Part shown: positions 50,938 through 60,405 of the stretch, piece by piece | How positions within the stretch are numbered: the first letter of the stretch is position 1 | Layout of the letters: each line of letters opens with the position of its first letter | Source of the DNA: Phylloscopus collybita | Taxonomy: Eukaryota; Chordata; Aves; Passeriformes; Phylloscopidae | Direction: 5' to 3' | DNA length: 64,000 nt | Assembly (NCBI GenBank): GCA_027886175.1 | Contig: JAJNNQ010000018.1 | Coordinates: forward strand, 14,861,001 to 14,925,000 | Notes under the pieces: model-generated | The model's database searches: none | What the model was told of the DNA's origin: nothing | Seen by the model: the letters and a program-made list of their open reading frames with translations, nothing else | Made by a program: the position numbers and the translations under genes

Positions 50938-51221
50938 TGTCCTGGTCTCCAAGTTCATACCTTCTCCATGCCCTACCCTTAAGTGAGGAAATACTGACAC
51001 CTCTCCTTGCAATCTTTGCGTCTCCTCCCAAGAGGAGAGAGGGATGGAGGGATGGAGGGGTGGAGGGATGGAGGGATGGAGGGATGGAGGGATGGAGGTC
51101 CCCAGTGGCTGAGGCAGGAGGGATCGTGGGGATCAGGGAGGAGAGCTGTCCCAGCCACAAACCAACCCACCATGATTGCAAACCCCCTTTGGCTTTATGT
51201 GGGCTGATCAAACACAGGACA
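50938..51221. mobile_element. Possible short LTR-like element
   Basis: The segment is bracketed by TGTCCTG (50938) and CAGGACA (ending 51221), 7-bp inverted ends like those of the solo LTR at 44.3 kb. The neighbours do not give an exact target duplication (CCTAC before, ACCTG after), no AATAAA is visible on either strand, and the body contains the minisatellite at 51047-51098. It may be coincidence. Confidence 0.22.
51047..51098 (+). repeat. (GGGATGGA)n minisatellite
   Basis: About six 8-bp units, one with a GGGGTGGA variant. Purine-rich on the plus strand. The minus frame translates to a repeating proline/serine/leucine/histidine peptide, which is an artefact. Confidence 0.9.
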
Positions 51222-53161
51222 ACCTGATCCACCATGTCCCTGAAGCAAATTCAGTTCAGGGTGACACTTTGGGCACTCATTAATGAAGTGAACACACGGG
51301 TATTCAACCCAAACTGTATCCAGTCCAAGCTTATTTTTAATTAGGCTGCAAAGACTTCAGTACCACAGTGGTTATGACTGCTAATGTTTTGTTCCACAAT
51401 TAGATCTCAACAAAGTTGTGAAACAAAGTTCCCTGAAAAAGAAGGAAACTAGAAAATTTTAAAAGATTAGAAAAATGCTTTGAAGAATTCCTTAAGGAAG
51501 GCTCAAAAAAGACTCAGACACTGTAAAAAAAATCCTGCATCAGAGAACAAACTGCAAGGTGAATAATAACTATACTGTGTTCAGAAATTAAAGGTTGGAT
51601 ATCACTCTAGGGCTGTATTTGGAAGTTCAGGCAGAAAGCAAGTGCTGACAGCAAGGAGCTATAACTCGGATGAGATGGTTTCAAATGGGCCATCTGGCCA
51701 GCAAAGGAACAGAAGTGGCAATTGGAAAACCTGAAAACACCTCATTACAGCACATCACAACTGAGACTATGACTGTTTCCAGCTCTCCTTGAGAAAGCTT
51801 GCCCAGACACACAGAACCCAGGCAACAGCTTTCCATGGCAGTTTGGAGAAAGAGAAGGGAGGGAAAAGGGAAGGAATGAAGGGTTTCTGTTGTGGAGTCA
51901 CATAATAAACCATAATGGACTATACTTAATCATACAACATCTAAAGGAGCCTAGAGAAGAGAAATCATACTGTTTTCAAATACCAAATCTTAAAGAAGAT
52001 GGAGATAAACTTTTTTGCTCAGCACTAAGAACCAATTTGTAGCACCTGCAGGAGGATGTTTCTAACACCATTTATTTCTCATGTTTGGTGAATAGATCAG
52101 ATCTCTGCTCCCACCCTCACTGTAGTATAGATAGGCATTTTGAAAAAGGTGGATCAGCATGCATTTTAATAATTGCCACTCCTGTGTCCTCTCACCTGGG
52201 GAATGAGCAGGATGGGGAATCTGTTTCTGCTGGGATGTGTGGCAGAAAGTAGCTCAGCCCTCCAGCAGCCTCTTCTTTCCCACAGCAGGCAATCTGATGC
52301 AGAGGACATCAGCATTCACAGTCCTCTCTGGAAGCCATGATATGTACCTAGCTGTTTATCAGTGACAGTGAGCACTGGAGTTACCAAGACACTGGCCCTG
52401 TTTCTAGTTTCCTGAAAGTAGATGATTTAGCTCTTACTTTGTGGATTAACTTTAGCCAGTGGGAAAAGTGTATCCTAAATATCTTCGAGCAATCTGTGAT
52501 GAAATTCCCAGTTGTCCTTTTTTTGTAAAGTTTGCTTTGTCTCCACTGTTCTTTCTTTACATGATTTAATCTCCTTGAATGCTCTTCATAATTTATTTTT
52601 AAATTCCAGGCATTTTTATGCTTTCATCAATTTTTATTATATGTAGGATTTACACTTTTTTTCTGTCCAATTCAGATGCATAATGCATTACTTTGGTTGA
52701 AAACTTCTGCAAGTTCTCCAAGACTGCACAGTGTTTAAAATAAAATGATTTCCCACACTAGTCAGACCAGCAAATTTAATGCCTCAAGCACTGTAATAAC
52801 ATGGTTTTAAATAGACTGCTGAAATATTAATCTTAGTGTTCATTTTTCTTTCATTCTGCCTCTATTGTTTGACTTTTCTTCTTTCTGTCTATGTTTCAAT
52901 ATCCTCTGGACATCATCACATCCACAGGATGATTCAGATGTTGGGAGAGCCACACTTTGTTCCAAAGGAACACATTCCTTATTCATCACATGGAGCCAGT
53001 TTTCTTTGAAACATCTCACCTGTCTTTCAAACATTGCTTCTTCAAGTTTAAAGATCTATTTGTATTAAACTTTGTAATACTGTAGGTACCTTAGGTGACC
53101 AAACTGTAGAATTACTTTTTTTTTCTTTGGGTTTGTTATTTCTTGAGTTGTTCTGCAACGT
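51222..53161. other. Unique non-coding DNA
   Basis: About 1.9 kb, nothing recognised. 51840-51890 is a purine-rich patch. Confidence 0.4.
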
Positions 53162-53219
53162 AACAAAACAAAACAAAACAAAACAAAAACAATAAACCCA
53201 AACAAACAAACAAACAAAA
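53162..53219 (+). repeat. (AAAAC)n then (AAAC)n microsatellite
   Basis: Five AAAAC-type units followed by a short AATAAACCC interruption and four AAAC units. It lies in the A/C-only class and shows the regular repeat form from which the irregular tracts might decay. Confidence 0.9.
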
Positions 53220-54749
53220 GTAAATGCATTCCCTAGCAATCCTCTTGGTGCAGGAAAGGCATCAGACTGAAGTGATGTTGTGAAATTGGATAGCAAGAAT
53301 AAGCAGCAATTTTGAATCAGTATCACTAGAAATCAAGAAAGATGGTATTTAAAGAAAGACTCAGTTCAGGCAATCTTCTGGAAAAGTTTCATATTATATC
53401 TCAAGATGGACTGGCAATCAGACTGAGCTTATTTGGTATTTACTTTCAATATTCAATATTTCAATTAAATAATTATTAAATGCATATAAATTTTTAATGT
53501 TAGGAGTATAAAGCATTTTTGTAGCTATGTTTTTGTGTCATCCACCTGATTTCATCAAAGGGTTATAAACTGCCCATGAAAATCTTAAGGCTAGAAATGG
53601 GAAGTCTTCAAATTACCCAAGGACAAGTTCGGGAACAAAGCCACAGTTGAGGAAATGGGAGGAAAAATTTTTCAATAATTAGCTTCCAGGCAAAAACAAT
53701 TTGGCAAGAGGAATGGCAGCAGGACCACAGCAGGACCGCAGGTCTGGTGAACAGAAAAGCCCCCCTGCAGCTGCTTTCAGCCAGAACATGCTTAGTCCAG
53801 CAGAGACAGAAGATGCAAGGCTGTCCCTCTGGATGGACTCTGTACCTGTCAGGCACACAGACCTCACACTGCCATCAGCAGAGACAAAGGCTGCACTCCC
53901 AAGTGCTGCTGGCAAGTGTCCTTTGGCTCGCTGGTTGAGCCTCCACCAACTGATCCAGCACAAGCCCTGTGCCCTGTTCCAGGCACGTTTCCTGGGTGTA
54001 AGCACACGGTGGCCATCCCAGGCTCCTAGGAAAGTCTGGATTTTATCCAAAGTAAGTGTGCAAGGCCTGACCTTGGCTGTAAATCTGAACAACAAAGGAG
54101 ACATTTGATGCTGTTTGCTTGGCTGTCTCTCCAGCTGTTTCTCCCTTGCAACAAGGACCATTTGATGATTGCCAATTGGAAAAACAATTCGGCTATTAAA
54201 AGGGACCCTTAAGACTATATGATGCCTTGGTGAGATGCATGAAAATATTTCTTTCTTTCCTTGGGATTTTAATGCCTGACTCAGGAGGGAGAAGATTAAC
54301 ACAGAGATTAATGTAGTAGAATATCACTTTTTACTCAGTTACTCCGCACTGCAGTCAGATGCCTGGGAACAGAAAACAAAGATACTAACCCAGAGCCAGA
54401 AGTATCTTCTAAATTGAGCTACCCAACCTCTGGCATGGCCAGACCAAGTAGGGACAGAGAAGGACTCAGCCAAAGATATTTTCTTTCACTTTTTCTTCGA
54501 CAAAAAGCAATAAAGTGACTGCTCTAGATTATTTTGGTCAAAGGGATTCACATTCATATTCTCCTCAAATCAATTTTATCACCTCTTCATACAGGTTTCA
54601 TAATAACCGGCAGAGGAGAAAGACAAGGCACCAGAAAACTTCCAGGTCCAAAATAGTCACAGCTGGATAACATAAGGGCTCTTTCTGTCATTTCATAGAT
54701 TTTGCTGTTGGGTGGAAGGAAAAAAAAAGTAAGACTCTTAAAAAATATT
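53220..54749. other. Unique DNA with a GC-richer core
   Basis: 53690-54110 is GC-richer and open on both strands: minus 53679-54302 is the longest non-repetitive frame in the window (207 codons, but beginning at a GTG; about 160 codons from its first ATG), and plus 53701-54108 has 135 codons. No domain is recognisable and the two frames exclude each other. Most likely non-coding. Confidence 0.4.
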
Positions 54750-54771
54750 AAAAAAAAAAAAAAAAAAAAAA
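54750..54771 (+). repeat. Poly(A) run of 22
   Basis: A22 followed by GAAAATGG, about 110 bp upstream of the CpG island. Confidence 0.85.
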
Positions 54772-54884
54772 GAAAATGGAGATACAAGGGTACGCTTAAA
54801 ATTTCCAGCCACGAGCAGTCCGGTTCAGTTTTACTTTCAGTGCGCAATTATCTAGGACCTTATCTCATTTATATGGAAATAACT

Positions 54885-55165
54885 TGTCTCCGGCCGGCTC
54901 CGGAGGCAGCTCCGGCTCCTCCCGCGCTGCCGGGGGCGGCCCCGCGGGGCTGGCGCTGCCCGGAATCGCCGATCCCCGCGGCCTCGGGGCTGCCAGCAGC
55001 ACCCCGACAAGGCAGGAAGCATCCCCTGGCTGTGCGCTGAACACAGCTCCCTTCTGGCTGCTGCTCGCACTGGCCGTGAAAGCATTCCGGGAGGTAATTG
55101 TTCTGCCCGAGGAAGGGGAGGGTTACTGCGGCAGCTCGGGAGGAGCTGCGCCCCGGTAAGGAGCA
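54885..55165 (+). promoter_or_regulatory. CpG island, candidate promoter and first exon
   Basis: The strongest CpG island here: about 27 CpGs counted by eye in some 280 bp, with GGCCGG, CCCGCGC and CCCGCGG clusters at 54890-54985. A TATA-like TTTATATGG lies just upstream at about 54868-54876, and a good splice donor follows (CCCCG at 55151-55155, then GTAAGG from 55156). A transcript starting near 54900 on plus with a first exon of about 255 bp would fit. The open frame across it has no recognised domain, so the exon could be 5' UTR or non-coding RNA. Homeodomain-like cores (GCTAATTAAAT, CATTAATGAGG, GGTAATTAC) follow at about 55240-55340. Confidence 0.6.
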
Positions 55166-58100
55166 GCAAAGCTCACGGCAAGGTTCAGAAATTATTCCTG
55201 GGTGATCGTCACGGCCATAAAGCTGCGTTTGCTTTAAAACGCTAATTAAATCCAGGCAAAGTGAGGAAAATAAGTCAAAACAGATCTGGACATTAATGAG
55301 GTAAAGGCTTTGGTCTTTTGCAATTTCAAAGGTAATTACTAAGGGATGTCTTACCCCCTCACTACAGCGGAGGAGGAGCACAGAGACCTATGGATTTCAA
55401 CTAACCCTACTGTTCTCAGAGAAAATAATTTAATGTTAGGTAGCAAACTAGCAAACATCAAGTCAGAACAAGGAGCTGGAATAAAAGTAGTCCATATAGG
55501 CAACAAACCCCACCACCGTTCTCCTTACTGACAGTTCAGCTACTCTAACAAGGTCTTTTCTCCAAGAAATTTTTCATAGGTTTGCCCATCATCCATTATT
55601 CATTTTGGGGCACAACAGAGGATTTCCTTTTAGCAAGTAATTTCCCATCACAGATTAGACAGTGAGGAGTGGTGATTCTCTGTGCTAGAACTCTGATCCT
55701 GTCACAGTGGGTTGTGTTTTACCAACTGCAATCATCAAGTACAGATCTCCAGCCCACCCAGGACACAAAAGGTTTGGTTTAAGGTGAGGGGTTTCATCAG
55801 AGTATATCTTTAATGAAAACCAGGCAGCATATGGTTTGCTGGCACTGCTTCCTGAAAGAGTTCTGTGCCTCTCACTAGATGAAAGTCTATTTTGAAGGCA
55901 ATTTAGGGACAAGAAGACAACTAATGTTATTTGTGGGAAAAGAAACTAGAAGGGAAGACCAGGCTTTGGTTTATACCCCTGTAATATTATTACACTTTTT
56001 TTCTCTTCCAGATGAGACAGGTGGATTTGAGAAGGATCAGGTCTCTGCCCACTCTCTCATTCTCTGCAGGTTATAGGAAGGAGAAGCCTGCTCAGATCAC
56101 ACTGTTGATGGAGCACTGGGAGTTGCTGTTTTAGAAACACTGACTTAAAATGCTTTGCATTCAGAACAGTGAGTTTTATGTGGGATTTACTTACTGTATT
56201 GAAATGCAACAAGCAATTTGTACTGAAATGCAATTATATACTTAGGATTGCCAATGTAAAACAAAGGATTTAACATCAATGTGTTTGAGAACTGTGTTAT
56301 CCTTTTATACAGAGAATGTTTCACACAAATGCCTTAATCCCTACCACATCATGGTGAGCCCTGAGCCCCATAGTCTGGAGTCTTTAAGAGTTTCTGACCA
56401 CCAGGAAGGGTTAGCTTTGCACCACTTAATCTCTAAAAGTGTCCCTTTAGCTACAGGTACTTCAAATGCATGGTAAGAATGTAAAATTAAGGTTAGCAGT
56501 TCAGTAAGGCTCTGAAAGGGATCTAGTTTTCCTGGAAGAGAAGCTCTGCCCACCATCATAGCAATAACAAAACTCATCTATTTCCACCCCAGCAAAATTG
56601 TAATACCCCTAATCTCATTCATATCATCCACCACTGGAAGTGCTGGGTCATGGACTGCTGTACTGGGACATAGGGAATTAAATGGCAGAGGGGATGGAGA
56701 TACTTCTGTGAAGCAGTGGGATTAAGATGCAAGTCATCAGAAGAGAATTCAGAACTAGACAATCAGAAGCAGCCTTGAGAGAAATACGTGAATAGCAGAC
56801 TACATCAATTGTTTTGCCTTAGCTGATACAAGCAGAGCTGAGTTTATAGGTGCAGGTCAGGAGATTTGGTTGTTAACCCTAAACACAGAGGATTCAGTCT
56901 TCTGCCAGCTCAGGAGCCAGAGAAGGGTTTTTGATAGTGAGCGGTTCCAAGCTATGTCATCTTTTAAAAAGTAAAAATATAATATACAGAGGCATAAAAT
57001 TTCTTATCAGTTGAGAACAACAGCATCAGTTATGAATTTTCACTATTAATAAATCCTGCCTCCAGAGCTTCCCCAGAAAGCTTAATAAATATTTCATTCT
57101 GTTCCATTCTGAGAAGTAATCCAAAAGAAGACTCTGAAAATCCTGAGGAAATGTGAAAGAACTGTTTGAAGTGTACGATTTTGAAATGCTAATAGCTATG
57201 AGGAAGCATTAGCACTGTTTATCTCTGATTGCACCAGGAGTGGAATATCCATGAGAGTGATTTAATGAGCAAGACATCCAGTGTAGTGCTATTAAATGCT
57301 TCTCAAGCATAGTAGGATAATATTCCAAAGCGACTGCAACCGTGACACTGCAGCCTTAAACAGAAGGAGAATTGGAATTTCCTTCCCCCTCACTGGAATT
57401 CAGTGGAATTCCCCCCACCGTCCATCATCCAACATGGATAAATTCAAGCCTAAAATACCACACACCATGTTTGCATATCATCCTGTATCACATATAACAT
57501 CTTGCTTCTGATAGCTTCAGCACAAAACAAAAAGCCACACATACTCAGGGCGGAACAAAAAGCCAAGACAAGCATCTGGAAGGTTAAAAAACAGTTGGGG
57601 CAAACCTCATTCAAAGTTGTAATGAACAACCTAGTCTCTAAAGGCTTTAAATGAATATGCTCAAACACACTAGTAAACATTTTAAATATGTATTCACAGT
57701 CCTGTTGGATTCTAATGCTCCTCTGATGAATAAAGCTGATTCCTCTTCTCAGTAAATAATTCAGGAGCAAAGAATTGCTTGGCCTGGAAAAGAGATGAAC
57801 AATGGGCCAAGACTTAAGATAGTTGCTCTTTTCTGAGTGATTTTGGCCTCAGTTTTGACTTTGTGGGTAGAGGTTTCTGCAAAAGGGGAAGTCACACAAA
57901 TAAAGTTAGTGTTTGTATTCATAACTGCAGTTTAGTATTCAAGGACAAGTGCAGTTTTGTTCTACCTGTGGTCAGGTACATTCATCCTGTGGTACAGTGT
58001 TGCTGGTATTAGATACTTGGGAGTGCAAGGTACCCAGGACCTTCCTCTAGAGTAGGATCCAGAAAGCAAATTACTGTTATGCTGTGTTTCCAAGTGGGGT

Positions 58101-59710
58101 TTTATGTTTATTTAATGTTAGCACAAAGATGCCAATAAATACTGAAGAGCAATCTGATTAGGAGTGAGGGTAATAAAGCACTCCTAAAAAACAGGAAACT
58201 CCAGTTTCCTCCCTGCTAAAAGTAAGTATTTTTAAACCAGAGACTTTAAAGCAGACTAAAACTTTTCCTAGACCTGAGCCTTCCTTTCCAATCAGCAAAA
58301 AAATTCCAAAAATTCCAACACAACAAGCTTTTTTGAAAAATTGACGTATTAACAGGCATTTGCAAACTATTAGCACAAGATCCTGCAAAGTACTAAAGCC
58401 ACTCTGGGAGACCCACTGCTTAGATTAAAATAAAATAAATTTAAAAAAATAATAATAAAAAAAGGCCAAAACAAAAAACACCACAAAAAGAGGAGAGTTC
58501 TAACAGAAATGAGATGCACAGACATGTTAAAAGACTGGTAACTTTTAGCAGCCAGTTTGGAGCTCTGCCTTAAATCTTCCCCAAAAAATGAACTTTTATG
58601 TACCTCTAAAGTTAGGAGGAAGCCAAAAGACTAGATATACCAGAGCCTCACCTCATTCATCTCACATTTTTTTCAAGTTTAAGTGTGTTTGGATCCAGCT
58701 TGTTTCTAGACAACTTCAGGAAGAACCTTACTTCTATATAGTATTTTATACAAGTAACTCTTAAAAAAAAAAAAGCAAACAAAGAACCTATTTTTGTATT
58801 ATTTCACAAAGACTCCTCCTCATAAGTCAGAAAACTAGAAATATACAAAACTACACATGTATAACTGACCTTTTCTGGTTTTGTCCATGAAAGTTTGCTT
58901 AGCTGCATGAACAAATCTTCATGGGTGACTCCCTTCTGACTGTGATCTTGGCACTAGAAACAAGGAGTGACACAACAAAATGCTTCAATCTGGAGACACA
59001 ATGCTAGCATCTTAAAGTCTAAGCCAGACGAGTTCACAAACTGTAAGTGCAAAATAAGCTTTAGAAAAAAAGTAAATCAGTGCAGCAATCACTAGACAGT
59101 GTCTTTTAACGAAACAGTTTTGCACAAAGACTGAGTGCAGTTACTCACAGCTGTTGTGTTGTGTATATCTCAGTTAAATCCCAGGAGTATCAGCCATCTG
59201 TAAAGCCCCCCTCTGACAACTTCTGTCCCTAACACTTCCCCTTTTTCCCAGCCCCACATCACACCAGCAGCAAGGTGGGTCGTGCCTGTCTCTTAGGGAC
59301 TGGAGATTGCTCCAGACCAGAACTACCAAATTCTGCCCCACTAACTGCCTTTAGATGCATCCCCTCAGGATTCCCCTGGCCCAGAGCAGAGTCTCACAGC
59401 CCAGGCAGCCCAGCAGAGCTGCCTTGAGCCTGCAGAAGGGCAGCACTTCATACCAACCTGCTTTCATGTGCTGGCCCTTGTCACTGCCAGGATGCCATGC
59501 AGGGCTGCTCCTTCCAGCCCTAGAGTGGGCTAGTTTTGCCTCTAGTGAGTGTGTTCCTGCAGCCAGCAGTTACAGGGGAGCAGAACATGGACAGGGGGAC
59601 AAGGGCAGAGGGGAGAGCAACACAAAGGTTTCCCATGCTCAAACCACAAAGTGGTTTCAAGTGTTTTCTTGCCTAACACTCATTAAATAATAGCTATACA
59701 GCAACTCACA
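55166..59710. other. Unique non-coding DNA downstream of the CpG island
   Basis: About 4.5 kb. If a gene starts at the island, this would be its first intron. No transposable element was recognised. An A/T-rich simple stretch occurs at about 58426-58495. A GC-richer patch at 59340-59600 holds a 111-codon frame with no known domain. Confidence 0.4.
58426..58495 (+). repeat. A-rich low-complexity tract
   Basis: AAAATAAAT, then AAAAAATAATAATAAAAAAA, then an A/C-only end (CCAAAACAAAAAACACCACA). Confidence 0.8.
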
Positions 59711-59800
59711 CACACTTTTGGTTTTGGTGGGGTTTTTTTTTACTGTTGTTTGTCTGGTTTTAGGTGGTTTTATTTTGTTTTCTTTTCCCATACTTTTTGA
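59711..59800 (-). repeat. G/T-rich tract, minor
   Basis: TTTTGGTTTTGGTGGGG, then a T9 run and further GTTTT units with scattered A and C. It precedes the large G/T tract by about 160 bp and may share its origin. Confidence 0.65.
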
Positions 59801-59960
59801 TTTTGTATTTTACTTAGGTGTGCCCCAAGAAATGCTGGCTGTTCAGCTGGACCTTCCTTGTGTGTTGGGAGTGAAGGACAGAGTGACAGACATGGTGCTG
59901 AGATAGCACATGTCCCTGTCCTATGTACTTTTATATTTTATAACTGAATAGGCTCAGAAA

Positions 59961-60405
59961 GTTGGGATGGTTTTTTTTGGTTGGGTTTTTGTGTTCTGGT
60001 TTTTTGTGGTGGTTGTCTTTGTTTTTGTTTTTGTTTTTGTTTTGTGGGTGTCTGTTTTGTTTTGTTTTGTTTTGTTGGTTTGTGGGGGTTTTTGTGGTTT
60101 TGTTTGTTTCCCTTTTTTTGTTTTGTTTCTTTTTTTTGTTTTGTTTTGTTTTGTTTGGGGTTTTTGTTTGTGGGTTTTGTTTGGTTTTGTTTGTTTGTTT
60201 GGGTTTTTGGTTTGGTTTGGTTTTGGTTTTTTGTTTTTGTTTGGTTGGTTTTTCTGTTTGTTTTTTGTTGGTTTTTGTTTGTGTTTTTTGTTTTGGTTTT
60301 TTTTGTGGGTTTTTTGGTTTTATTTGGTTTGGTTTGGTTTGGTTTGGTTTTTTTGGTGTTTTTGGTTTGGTTTGGTTTGGTTTTTTGTCTGTTTTTTTTG
60401 AGGGG
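59961..60405 (-). repeat. 445-bp G/T-only tract (A/C-only on minus strand)
   Basis: Plus strand composed almost only of G and T, with about two A and a dozen C in 445 bp. Units include TTTTG, TTTGG, GGTTTTTGG and runs of GGG or GGGGG. Recognisable sub-blocks are (TTTTTG)n near 60020-60045, (TTTTG)n near 60053-60075 and 60138-60162, and (TTTGG)n near 60324-60350 and 60362-60382. Frames of up to 211 codons run through it because TAA and TAG cannot form; their Phe/Val/Leu/Gly/Trp or Lys/Thr/Asn/Pro products are compositional artefacts. Confidence 0.95.

Noticed and set aside
50900..51235. A 111-codon frame with SIPPSLHP-type peptide repeats
   Set aside because: The peptide repeat is the translation of the (GGGATGGA)n minisatellite.
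54869..55381. A 170-codon minus frame and a 91-codon plus frame over the CpG island
   Set aside because: GC-rich islands have few stops, so long frames on both strands are expected. No domain was recognised. The region is kept only as a candidate promoter and first exon.
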